Shown piece after piece: positions 25,705-33,929 of a stretch of DNA of 64,000 bases. The notes beneath the pieces are model-generated. The model was not told where the DNA came from, made no database searches, and saw nothing but the letters and a program-made list of their open reading frames with translations. Position numbers and translations under genes: made by a program. Source of the stretch: Streptomyces sp. TLI_171 (lineage in GTDB: Bacteria > Actinomycetota > Actinomycetes > Streptomycetales > Streptomycetaceae); the NCBI RefSeq assembly GCF_003610255.1, contig NZ_RAPS01000001.1:1116001-1180000 (forward strand). The letters are read 5' to 3'. The number at the start of each line of letters is the position of its first letter. The stretch's first letter is position 1.

Positions 25705-26543
25705 TGAGCATCACCGCCACGGCCACCCCCGTGATCCAGGCCCGGGGCCTGGTCAAGCGCTACGGCCACGTCACCGCCATCGACGGCGCCGACTTCGACC
25801 TGCTGCCCGGCGAGGTGCTGGCCGTCATCGGCGACAACGGCGCCGGCAAGTCCAGCCTGATCAAGGCGCTCACCGGCGCCGTCACCCCGGACGAGGGCGA
25901 GATCCGCCTGAACGGCGAGGCGATCCGCTTCAACGGGCCGCAGGACGCCCGCGCCCACGGCATCGAGACGGTGTACCAGGACCTCGCGGTGGCCGCCTCG
26001 ATGGACATCGCCTCCAACATGTTCCTCGGCCGCGAACTGCTCCGGCCCGGTCCGCTGGGCAGCGTCCTGCGGATGGTGGACAAGAAGCGGATGCGCGAGG
26101 AGGCCGCCGCGCACATGGCCGACCTGAAGATCGGCCTGCGCTCGCTCACCCAGCCGGTGGAGACCCTCTCCGGCGGTCAGCGCCAGGCCGTCGCGGTGGC
26201 CCGCGCCGTCGCCTGGGCCCGCAGCGTCGTCGTGATGGACGAGCCCACCGCGGCCCTGGGCGTCAAGGAGTCCGGCCAGGTCCTCGACCTGATCCGCCGG
26301 GTCCGCGACAAGGGGCTGCCCGTCATCCTGATCAGCCACAACATGCCGCACGTCTTCGAGATCGCCGACCGCATCCACGTCCACCGGATGGGACGGCGCG
26401 AGGCCCTGATCAAGCCGTCCGACTACTCCATGTCCGAGGTCGTGGCGATCATGACCGGTGCGCTCACCGTCGACGGGGACAGCGGCGGTACTGTCGTGGC
26501 GGACGCCGCCGCCGCGAAGGCCGCCGGCGTCCGCCCGAACTGA
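25704..26543 (+). CDS. sugar ABC transporter ATPase, single-domain (FrcA type)
   Basis: A 279-residue ATPase with one nucleotide-binding domain: Walker A GDNGAGKSS, signature LSGGQRQAV, Walker B VVVMDEPT and the His switch ISHNM. RbsA/MglA-type ATPases usually have two tandem domains (about 500 residues). The single-domain form matches the fructose-specific FrcA, which would act as a homodimer with the permease. The Ala-rich C-terminal tail has no clear role. Confidence 0.93.
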   Translation: MSITATATPVIQARGLVKRYGHVTAIDGADFDLLPGEVLAVIGDNGAGKSSLIKALTGAVTPDEGEIRLNGEAIRFNGPQDARAHGIETVYQDLAVAASMDIASNMFLGRELLRPGPLGSVLRMVDKKRMREEAAAHMADLKIGLRSLTQPVETLSGGQRQAVAVARAVAWARSVVVMDEPTAALGVKESGQVLDLIRRVRDKGLPVILISHNMPHVFEIADRIHVHRMGRREALIKPSDYSMSEVVAIMTGALTVDGDSGGTVVADAAAAKAAGVRPN

Positions 26544-26549
26544 CCAGAC

Positions 26550-26577
26550 CGGGCCCCGCCCGCCGCGGCGGGGCCCG
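26550..26577 (+). terminator. hairpin terminator after the fructose importer operon
   Basis: A perfect 11-bp GC stem (26550-26560 with 26567-26577) and a 6-nt loop, 6 bases after the ATPase stop. Confidence 0.75.
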
Positions 26578-26604
26578 GGCCCGACGAAGCCGGAACGGTG
26601 GTCC

Positions 26605-27627
26605 ATGGCCTCGCCCCGTCGCACGACGCTCGCCGACGTCGCCCAGGAGGTCGGCGTGAGCGCCAAGACCGTCTCCCGGGTGCTCAACGGCGACGGGCCG
26701 ACCTCCCGGGAGACCCGGGAGAAGGTCATGGCGGCGGTCGAGAAGCTCGGCTTCCAGCCCAACCTGATGGCCCGCAACATCCGCGTCGGCGGCCCGGACA
26801 GCACCGTCGGCCTGATCATCCCCGACATGGGCAACCCGTTCTTCGGCTCCGTCGCCGGCGGCATCGAGAGCGCGGTGCGCGAACGCGGACTGACCCTGCT
26901 GATGGGCTCCTGCGCCGACGACCCCGCCCGCGAACGCGCCCTGATCTCCACCTTCCTGGCCCGCCGGGTCAGCGCCCTGATGGTGGTGCCCACCGTCGGC
27001 GCCGACCACGCCCACCTGCGCACCGCCCGGGCGAACGGCCTGCCGGTGGTCTTCCTCGACCGCCCCGGCAACGGCCTGGCCGCCGACAGCGTGGTCAGCT
27101 CCAACCGGGACGGCGCCCGCGAGGGCACCGCCCACCTGATTGCCGCCGGACACCGCCGGATCGCCTTCGTCGGCGACCGCCCCGCCGCTCTGTACACCCG
27201 CCGCGAGCGCCTCGCCGGATACCGCGAGGCCCTCGACGCAGCCCAACTCCCGTACGACCGCTCGCTCGTCCTCGACGGCCACACCGAGGCCGAGGCCGCC
27301 GAAGCCGTCCAGCGCGTGCTGCGCGACCCGCAGCCGCCCACCGCGATCCTCGCCGCCAACAACTTCGCCGCCATGGGCACCGTCCTGGGCACCACCCGGG
27401 CCGGCCGGCGCGACGTCGCCCTGGTCTCCTTCGACGACCTGCCCTTCGCGGAGGTCCTGGAGCCCGCGATCACCACCGTCGCCCAGGACCCCACCGCCAT
27501 CGGCACCGCCGCGGCCGAGATCGCCCTGGCCCGCCTCGACGGCGACCGCACCCGGGCCCGCACCGTCACCGTCCCCACCCGCCTCATCCCCCGCGGTTCC
27601 GGCGAACTCCCGCCCGCCGCGCAGTAG
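26605..27627 (+). CDS. LacI-family transcriptional regulator (fructan island, 3)
   Basis: A 340-residue regulator starting at the ATG at 26605 (MASPRRTTLADVAQ). The helix-turn-helix is LADVAQEVGVSAKTVSRVLNG. The sensor domain contains LIIPDMGNPFFGSVAGG and VSFDDLPFAEVLEPAITTV. It belongs to a different branch from the two other LacI proteins here. Following the fructose importer and preceding the first secreted GH32 gene, it is the best candidate to bind the tandem operators at 23470-23501, with fructose or fructose phosphate as inducer (inference). Confidence 0.92.
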   Translation: MASPRRTTLADVAQEVGVSAKTVSRVLNGDGPTSRETREKVMAAVEKLGFQPNLMARNIRVGGPDSTVGLIIPDMGNPFFGSVAGGIESAVRERGLTLLMGSCADDPARERALISTFLARRVSALMVVPTVGADHAHLRTARANGLPVVFLDRPGNGLAADSVVSSNRDGAREGTAHLIAAGHRRIAFVGDRPAALYTRRERLAGYREALDAAQLPYDRSLVLDGHTEAEAAEAVQRVLRDPQPPTAILAANNFAAMGTVLGTTRAGRRDVALVSFDDLPFAEVLEPAITTVAQDPTAIGTAAAEIALARLDGDRTRARTVTVPTRLIPRGSGELPPAAQ

Positions 27628-27820
27628 TTCCGCCCCACCACGGACCGCACCACCGCCCCGCCGCACCACCAACGACCGCTCACCCTCGGCGCCCGTCGTC
27701 GCGCCGCCGTACCCCGGCCCGGCCACGCCCCGGCGTAGCCATGCCCTCGTACCGCCCGACCCCGACGGGTCGCGAGCGCGTCCCCCACCCACCCCGCCCA
27801 AGCTCTGTGAAGGAGCTCGT

Positions 27821-30364
27821 ATGCGCGCGTCCCGACCCACCCGCCGCACCTCGCTGGCCGTCCTGGCCACCGCCGTCTGCCTCGGCCTGACCGCCGGCTC
27901 CCCCGCCGTGGCCGACACCGCGCAGTTCCAGGAGCAGTACCGCCCCCAGGTGCACTACACCCCCGCGCAGAACTGGATGAACGACCCCAACGGGCTCGTC
28001 CACTACCAGGGCGAGTACCACCTCTTCTACCAGTACAACCCGAACGGCAACTCCTGGGGCGACATGTCCTGGGGCCACGCCGTCAGCACCGACCTCGTCC
28101 ACTGGAAGGAGCTGCCGCTGGCCATCCCCCGCAGCGAGGACGAGATGGTCTTCTCCGGCAGCGTCGTCGTCGACACCGACAACACCTCCGGCCTCGGCAC
28201 CCGCGCCAACCCCGCCATGGTCGCGGTGTACACCAGCGCCTACAACGACGGGCGGCAGGCCCAGTCGCTGGCCTACTCCACCGACCGCGGCCGCACCTGG
28301 ACCAAGTACACCGGCAACCCGGTGCTCGACATCGGCTCCCACGCCTTCCGCGACCCGAAGGTCCAGTGGTACGCACCGACCCGCAGCTGGCTGATGACCG
28401 TCTCCCTGGCCGACGAGCACAAGGTGGAGTTCTACACCTCCAAGGACCTCAGGTCCTGGAAGCTGCTCAGCGAGTTCGGCCCCGCCGGGGCCACCGGCGG
28501 CGGCTGGGAGTGCCCCGACTTCTTCCCCCTCGCCGTCGACGGCGACCCCGGGCACGTCAAGTGGGTCATGGTCGTCAACATCAACCCCGGCGGCATCGCC
28601 GGCGGCTCCGGCGCCCAGTACTTCGTCGGCGACTTCGACGGCACCACCTTCACCCCCGACGACAACGGCTCCTACACCCCGCCCGCCGGCACCGTCCTGC
28701 AGGACTTCGAACAGGCCGACTACGGCACCTGGACCACCACCGGAACGGCCTTCGGCACCGCACCGGCCACCGGCCCCCTGCCCGGCCAGTCCGCGATCAC
28801 CGGCATCGAGGGCACCGGCCACGCCAACAGCTTCCACGACGGCGACAGCACCACCGGCACCCTCACCTCCCCCGCGTTCACCGCCACCAGCGACTACCTC
28901 AACTTCAAGGTCGGCGGCGGCAACCACCCCCACAACCCGAACGCCGTCACCGACCCGCAGCCCACCCCCACCGGCACCGTCCTCGCCGACTTCGAGGGCG
29001 ACACCTACGGCGACTGGACCGCCACCGGCACCGCCTTCGGCACCGGCCCCGCCCAGGGCACCCTCCCCGGTCAGATGGACGTCTCCGGCTACACCGGCCA
29101 CGGACTGGCCAACAGCTTCCTCCAGGGCGACGCCACCACCGGCACCCTCACCTCCCCCGCGTTCACCGTCGACAAGAAGTACCTCGACTTCCTGATCGGC
29201 GGCGGCACCCACCCCGCCAACTCCGACTCCCCCACGACCATCGAACTCGTCGTCGACGGCAAGACCGTCCGCAGCGCCACCGGCAGCAACAACGAGCACC
29301 TCGACTGGGCCTCCTGGGACCTGTCCGACCTCCAGGGCAAGACCGCCCAGGTCAAGATCGTCGACCAGAACACCGGCGGCTGGGGCCACCTCAACGTCGA
29401 CCAGATCGTCCTGTCCGACACCCAGGCCAAGCCCCGGTCGAGCGAGACCGCCGTCAACCTGGTCGTCGACGGCCAGGTCGTGCAGAGCGCCACCGGCTCC
29501 GACAGCGAAACCCTGGACTGGGCCTCCTTCGACCTGCGCCCCTACAAGGGCAAGCAGGCCCAGGTCCAGATCGCCGACCTCAACACCGGCGGCTGGGGCC
29601 ACATCATGGCCGACCGGTTCACCACCGCCGACAAGCCCGCCCTCTCCACCCTCCAGCGCGCCCACTGGGTCGACTTCGGCAAGGACTTCTACGCCGCCGT
29701 CACCTACAACGACGCACCCGGCGGCCGGCGCACCATGATCGGCTGGATGAGCGACTGGCAGTACGCCGGCAACACCCCCACCACCCCCTGGCGCAGCGCC
29801 CAGAGCCTGCCCCGCAACCTGCAGCTGCGCACCGTCGACGGCCGCCTCCAGCTCACCCAGCAGCCGGTCCGGTCGCTGAACACGCTGCGCCAGGGACCGG
29901 CCGTCGCCCTGAACCGCGTCACCGTCCGCCCCGGCACCACCGCCCTGCCCTCCCGCGGGAACGGCAAGGCCCTCGACATCGACGCCGTCTTCTCCCCTGC
30001 CGACGCGAAGAAGTTCGGCCTCAAGGTGCGCACCGGCGCCGGCCAGGAGACCGTCATCGGCTACGACACCGCCGACCAGCGGCTCTACGTCGACCGCACC
30101 AAGTCCGGCGCCGTCGACTTCGACCCCAACTTCCCCGGCATCCAGACCGCCCCGCTCGAGCCCGGGAAGGACGGCAAGATCCACATCCGGGTGGTCGTCG
30201 ACTGGTCCTCCGTCGAGGTGTTCGGCGGCGAGGGCGAAGCGGTGATCACCGACCAGGTCTTCCCCGACCCCAGCAGCCAGGGCGTCCAGCTGTTCGCCGA
30301 AGGCGGGTCCGCCCGCCTCGACAGCCTCAAGCTCTGGCACCTCGGCTCCTACCGGAGCGAGTAA
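27821..30364 (+). CDS. secreted GH32 levanase/inulinase with nested beta-sandwich insert
   Basis: 847 residues starting at the ATG at 27821 (AAGGAG upstream). A signal peptide (about 1-32) leads into GH32: NWMNDPNG (nucleophile Asp55), FRDPK (Asp178) and WECPD (acid/base Glu230). The five-bladed propeller is interrupted at about 290-603 by an insert, then resumes (HWVDFGKDFYAA) and ends with the GH32 beta-sandwich (VVVDWSSVEVFGGEGE). The insert has order A1-A2-B2-B1: half-modules A1 (292-380) and B1 (543-603) enclose a complete module A2-B2 (385-537). The module resembles the single insert in the next gene. It probably cuts levan or inulin outside the cell, with the insert as a possible binding module. 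Confidence 0.93.
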   Translation: MRASRPTRRTSLAVLATAVCLGLTAGSPAVADTAQFQEQYRPQVHYTPAQNWMNDPNGLVHYQGEYHLFYQYNPNGNSWGDMSWGHAVSTDLVHWKELPLAIPRSEDEMVFSGSVVVDTDNTSGLGTRANPAMVAVYTSAYNDGRQAQSLAYSTDRGRTWTKYTGNPVLDIGSHAFRDPKVQWYAPTRSWLMTVSLADEHKVEFYTSKDLRSWKLLSEFGPAGATGGGWECPDFFPLAVDGDPGHVKWVMVVNINPGGIAGGSGAQYFVGDFDGTTFTPDDNGSYTPPAGTVLQDFEQADYGTWTTTGTAFGTAPATGPLPGQSAITGIEGTGHANSFHDGDSTTGTLTSPAFTATSDYLNFKVGGGNHPHNPNAVTDPQPTPTGTVLADFEGDTYGDWTATGTAFGTGPAQGTLPGQMDVSGYTGHGLANSFLQGDATTGTLTSPAFTVDKKYLDFLIGGGTHPANSDSPTTIELVVDGKTVRSATGSNNEHLDWASWDLSDLQGKTAQVKIVDQNTGGWGHLNVDQIVLSDTQAKPRSSETAVNLVVDGQVVQSATGSDSETLDWASFDLRPYKGKQAQVQIADLNTGGWGHIMADRFTTADKPALSTLQRAHWVDFGKDFYAAVTYNDAPGGRRTMIGWMSDWQYAGNTPTTPWRSAQSLPRNLQLRTVDGRLQLTQQPVRSLNTLRQGPAVALNRVTVRPGTTALPSRGNGKALDIDAVFSPADAKKFGLKVRTGAGQETVIGYDTADQRLYVDRTKSGAVDFDPNFPGIQTAPLEPGKDGKIHIRVVVDWSSVEVFGGEGEAVITDQVFPDPSSQGVQLFAEGGSARLDSLKLWHLGSYRSE

Positions 30365-30369
30365 GAGCC

Positions 30370-30409
30370 CCGTGCGGGGGCGGGCTCGAGGGTGCCCGCC
30401 CCCGCACGG
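30370..30409. terminator. hairpin terminator between the two secreted GH32 genes
   Basis: A perfect 15-bp stem (30370-30384 with 30395-30409) and a 10-nt loop, 6 bases after the stop. The rest of the gap to 30636 shows no gene. Confidence 0.8.
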
Positions 30410-30635
30410 TCCACCCGGCCCCGTCGCCGCACGGGCCCGGCCCGGGGTACGTCCCGTCCGATCCGGAGACCGGGACCGGCCGTATCCGTTCCGGCCTCCG
30501 CCGAGTGCACTCCGCGCCATCCCCCACCCCGCGGCCTGCCCCACCGCACCACCCCCACTGCGGCACGCCGCTCCCGAGGACCCACCCGCACGGGCACCCC
30601 ACCCGCCCCGGGGGTCCGGACCCGAGGAGACCCAC

Positions 30636-32690
30636 ATGCGCGACCGAACCGTCACGCACCACCGCTCCAAGCGCCTGCTCGCCCTCTCCGCCGCCGCCGT
30701 CCTCGGCATGGCGCTCCTCGCGCCCTCCGCCGACGCGCAGACCGCGTACACCGAGACCTACCGGCCCCAGCTGCACTTCTCGCCCGCCCAGAACTGGATG
30801 AACGACCCCAACGGCCCGATCTGGTACAAGGGCACGTACCACCTCTTCTTCCAGTACAACCCCTCGGGAAACACCTGGGGCAACATGTCCTGGGGACACG
30901 CGACCAGCCCCGACCTGGTGCACTGGACCGAGCAGCCGATCGCCCTCCCGCAGGACGCCGACGAGATGGTCTTCTCCGGCGGAGTCGTCCTCGACAAGAA
31001 CAACACCACCGGCTTCGGCACCAGCAGCAACCCCCCGCTGGTCGCGATCTACACCAGCTACCGCAAGTCCGACGGCGTGCAGGCCCAATCGCTGGCCTAC
31101 TCCACCGACGGCGGCACCACCTGGACCAAGTACGCCGGAAGCCCCGTCCTCACCATCGGGTCCCAGAACTTCCGCGACCCCAAGGTGTTCTGGAACGCCC
31201 GGACCAACAGCTGGCTCATGACGGTCGCCCTGTCCGCCGACCACAAGGTGAGCTTCTACTCCTCCCCGAACCTGAAGAGCTGGACCAAGCTCAGCGACTT
31301 CGGTCCGGCCGGCGCCACCGGCGGCCTGTGGGAGTGCCCCGACCTCTTCCGGCTCCCGGTGGACGGCGACCCGTCGCGCACCAAGTGGGTCCTGGTCGTC
31401 AACATCAACCCCGGCGGTCCCCAGAACACCTCCGCCGCCCAGTACTTCGTCGGCGACTTCGACGGCACGACCTTCACCCCCGACGGACCCGCCACCTCCG
31501 CACCGCCCACGGGAACGGTCCTCGCCGACTTCGAGGGGAGCACCTACGGGTCCTGGACGGCCACGGGCGCCGCCTTCGGCACCGGCCCCGCCCAGGGCAC
31601 CCTGCCTGGCCAGCAGAACGTCAGCGGCTACCTCGGAAAGGGACTCGTCAACTCCTTCCTCCAGGGCGACGCCACCACCGGCACCCTCACCTCCCCCGCC
31701 TTCACGGTCGACAAGCCGTACCTGAACTTCCTGGTCGGCGGTGGCAACCACCCCAACTCCCAGCCCAACCCCACCACCGTCAACCTGGTGGTCGACGGCG
31801 CGGTGGTCAGGACCACCACCGGCAAGGACAACGAAGCACTCGACCCCGTCCAGTGGGACCTGCGCACCCTGGCCGGCAAGCAGGCCCAGATCCAGATCGT
31901 CGACAACAACACCGGCGGCTGGGGCCACATCAACGCCGACCAGTTCACCCTCACCGACACCCCCGCCCAGAACCAGGCTTCGAACGCCCACTGGATGGAC
32001 TACGGCGCCGACTTCTACGCCGCCACCTCCTTCAACGACGAGCCCACCGGCCGCCGCGTCGTCATCGGCTGGATGAACAACTGGCAGTACGGCGGGAACA
32101 TCCCCACCTCCCCCTGGCGCAGCGCGGACTCCCTCCCCAGGGAGCTCTCGCTGAAGACGGTGAACGGCACCCCGCAACTCGTACAGGTGCCGGTCAAGGA
32201 ACTGGAGCAGCTGCGGACGGGGACGGTCGGCACCGCGCCCACGACGGTCATCGCGGCCGGTGCCGACGTGCCCCTGAGCACCCAGGGCACCCTGCTCGAC
32301 ATCACGGCCGCTCTGCGGGCCGGCACCGCGAACGAGTTCGGCCTCAAGGTCCACACCGGAGGCGGCCAGGAGACCCGCATCGGCTACGACACCACCGCCC
32401 AGGAGCTGTACATCGACCGGACACGCTCGGGCGACTCCTCCTTCGGCGGGAACTTCGCCGCCGTGCACCGCGCACCGCTCAGCCTCGACGCCGACGGCAA
32501 GCTGCGACTGCGCGTCGTCGTCGACACCTCCTCCGTCGAGGTGTACGCCGGCGACGGCCGGGTCGTCATGACCGACCAGATCTTCCCCAACCCCGCCAAC
32601 AACGGCGTCTCCGCCTACGCCACCGGCGGCACCGCGTCCCTGGACGCCTTCAGCGCCCAGAAGCTGAACTCCATCTGGGCCGACCGCTGA
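30636..32690 (+). CDS. secreted GH32 levanase/inulinase with one beta-sandwich insert
   Basis: 684 residues starting at the ATG at 30636 (GAGGAGA upstream), with a signal peptide ending about residue 34 (SADA-QT). GH32 motifs are NWMNDPNG (Asp57), FRDPKVFW (Asp181) and WECPD (Glu233). A single insert module (about 293-437: VLADFEGSTYGSW... to NTGGWGHINADQFTL) interrupts the propeller at the same place as in the upstream paralogue. The C-terminal sandwich ends VVVDTSSVEVYAGDGR. The two enzymes are tandem paralogues. A hairpin lies between them, so this one may have its own promoter. Confidence 0.93.
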   Translation: MRDRTVTHHRSKRLLALSAAAVLGMALLAPSADAQTAYTETYRPQLHFSPAQNWMNDPNGPIWYKGTYHLFFQYNPSGNTWGNMSWGHATSPDLVHWTEQPIALPQDADEMVFSGGVVLDKNNTTGFGTSSNPPLVAIYTSYRKSDGVQAQSLAYSTDGGTTWTKYAGSPVLTIGSQNFRDPKVFWNARTNSWLMTVALSADHKVSFYSSPNLKSWTKLSDFGPAGATGGLWECPDLFRLPVDGDPSRTKWVLVVNINPGGPQNTSAAQYFVGDFDGTTFTPDGPATSAPPTGTVLADFEGSTYGSWTATGAAFGTGPAQGTLPGQQNVSGYLGKGLVNSFLQGDATTGTLTSPAFTVDKPYLNFLVGGGNHPNSQPNPTTVNLVVDGAVVRTTTGKDNEALDPVQWDLRTLAGKQAQIQIVDNNTGGWGHINADQFTLTDTPAQNQASNAHWMDYGADFYAATSFNDEPTGRRVVIGWMNNWQYGGNIPTSPWRSADSLPRELSLKTVNGTPQLVQVPVKELEQLRTGTVGTAPTTVIAAGADVPLSTQGTLLDITAALRAGTANEFGLKVHTGGGQETRIGYDTTAQELYIDRTRSGDSSFGGNFAAVHRAPLSLDADGKLRLRVVVDTSSVEVYAGDGRVVMTDQIFPNPANNGVSAYATGGTASLDAFSAQKLNSIWADR

Positions 32691-32700
32691 CCGCACCGCC

Positions 32701-32725
32701 CACAGCCCACAGCCCACAGCCCACT
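32701..32725. repeat. short 7-bp tandem repeat (ccacagc)
   Basis: About three and a half copies of ccacagc just after the GH32 stop. It may be simple-sequence slippage; no function is seen. Confidence 0.5.
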
Positions 32726-32817
32726 GTTCCGGAGCGCGCGAGCACCGTGGGGCGGTCCGGTTCGGCCGACAACGACTGAACCGGATCGCCCTGTGGATCC
32801 CTTTCCACCCTCGACGG

Positions 32818-32858
32818 CGGGACGACAGGATTTGAACCTGCGAACCCTCGACCCCCGG
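32818..32858 (-). other. 3' part of a tRNA-Pro-like gene (possible attachment-site remnant)
   Basis: Read on the minus strand, this runs from the anticodon loop (GGGG) and 3' anticodon stem through a complete T-arm (GCAGG-TTCAAAT-CCTGT) to the acceptor end GTCCCG. The pattern agrees with the 3' half of an actinomycete tRNA-Pro. The 5' half is absent, so it is not a working tRNA. Integrative elements of the pSAM2 type recombine in exactly this part of tRNA-Pro, so it may be a left-over att site at the island edge. I compared it with remembered tRNA sequences only. Confidence 0.5.
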
Positions 32859-32864
32859 CTGGCG

Positions 32865-33581
32865 TCAGCGGTGTTCGGGGTTCTCGAAGTCGAAGCGGCA
32901 GCCGGCGTCCCACTCGGAGCGCTGGTTGCCGTGCGCCGGGATGCCGCCGGCGTCCTTGAGCATGCGGGCAAGGTGGAGCTGGTTCCAGGTCATGAAGGTG
33001 GTGTTGCGGTTGGTGAAGTCGTTCTCCGGGCCACCGGAACCGGGGTCGAGGTAGGACGGGCCGGGGCCGGCCTCGCCGACCCAGCCGGCGTCGGCCTGGG
33101 GCGGGATGACGTAGCCGAGATGCTGGAGGCTGTAGAGCACGTTCATCGCGCAGTGCTTCGCACCGTCCTCGTTGCCGGTGATCAGGCAGCCGCCGACCCG
33201 GCCGTAATAGGCGTACTGGCCGCGGTCGTTGAGGATCGACGAGCAGGCGTACAACCGCTCGACGACCTTCTTCATGATCGAGGAGTTGTCTCCCAGCCAC
33301 ACAGGTCCCGCTAGCGTGAGGATGTCTGCGGCCATCACCTTCGAGTAGATGACCGGCCACTCGTCGGTCTCCCACCCGTGCTCGGTCATGTCCGGCCACA
33401 CGCCGGTCGCGATGTCGATGTCCACCGCTCGCAGCACGTCGACCTCGACGCCCTGGCGCTCCATGATCCCGGTGCTGATGTCGATCAGCCCCTGGGTGTG
33501 GCTGCGCTCCGGAGACCGCTTGAGCGTGCAGTTGATCACCAGGGCGCGGAGATCACGGTAGGACGTGCCGGTGTCGGTCAT
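32865..33581 (-). CDS. flavodoxin-family / NAD(P)H-dependent FMN reductase-like protein
   Basis: A 238-residue flavodoxin-fold protein starting at the ATG at 33581. It begins with ALVINCTLKRSPERSHTQG (phosphate-binding loop), then GPVWLGDNSSIMKKVVERL and the GGCLITGNEDGAKHCAMN flavin-binding loop typical of NADPH-dependent FMN reductases. It is probably a soluble FMN oxidoreductase. Two decayed relatives lie nearby (12549-12800 and 33738-33870), and the intact copy has the tRNA-Pro fragment at its 3' side. Confidence 0.85.
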   Translation of the reverse strand: MTDTGTSYRDLRALVINCTLKRSPERSHTQGLIDISTGIMERQGVEVDVLRAVDIDIATGVWPDMTEHGWETDEWPVIYSKVMAADILTLAGPVWLGDNSSIMKKVVERLYACSSILNDRGQYAYYGRVGGCLITGNEDGAKHCAMNVLYSLQHLGYVIPPQADAGWVGEAGPGPSYLDPGSGGPENDFTNRNTTFMTWNQLHLARMLKDAGGIPAHGNQRSEWDAGCRFDFENPEHR

Positions 33582-33737
33582 CGATGCGTTTCCTCGCGGA
33601 CGAGTGGGCGGTCGGGCGGCGATACACGCCCGGCTTCCGATATCGGTACGGCCCTGGGTTGGTCCGACCGAAGATCCCGTCTACTGTCTCGCCTCGTCGG
33701 GCGGAACGACCGAACGCCGCGCCAACGACGGCGAAGT

Positions 33738-33870
33738 CGGCACCGTTCACCCGCATGCATCGCCGAGCCAGCCACTCGTCGGTGTCCCGGCCGGGTTCGG
33801 TCATGTCGGGCCGGACGCCGGTGGCGAGGTCGTGGTCGCGCCCATCGCAGCACGTGCCCGCGGACGCGCC
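33738..33870 (-). pseudogene. short flavodoxin remnant
   Basis: The minus-strand frame reads DLATGVRPDMTEPGRDTDEW, matching DIATGVWPDMTEHGWETDEW of the intact gene just downstream. The similarity fades beyond MRVNGADFAV. The rest of the interval 33582-33929 has no gene. A partial tandem copy left to decay is the simplest view. Confidence 0.65.
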
Positions 33871-33929
33871 CGGGACCGTCCGCCGTCCGGCGGACACCCG
33901 GGCGCGTCGCGCACGGTGATGACGGTCCG

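Noticed and set aside
25704-26543. Truncated RbsA
   Set aside because: The single ATPase domain is complete with all motifs and a normal start, which fits FrcA-type proteins, so truncation is not needed.
26458-26604. Upstream start for the LacI gene at 26605
   Set aside because: The extension overlaps the end of the ATPase gene and the terminator; the LacI helix-turn-helix starts just after the ATG at 26605.
27140-27820. Extended N-terminus of the 27821 levanase
   Set aside because: It overlaps the LacI gene in another frame, and the ATG at 27821 has a good ribosome site and begins a signal peptide.
32818-32858. Functional tRNA gene
   Set aside because: Only the 3' part is present; D-arm and 5' acceptor strand are missing.
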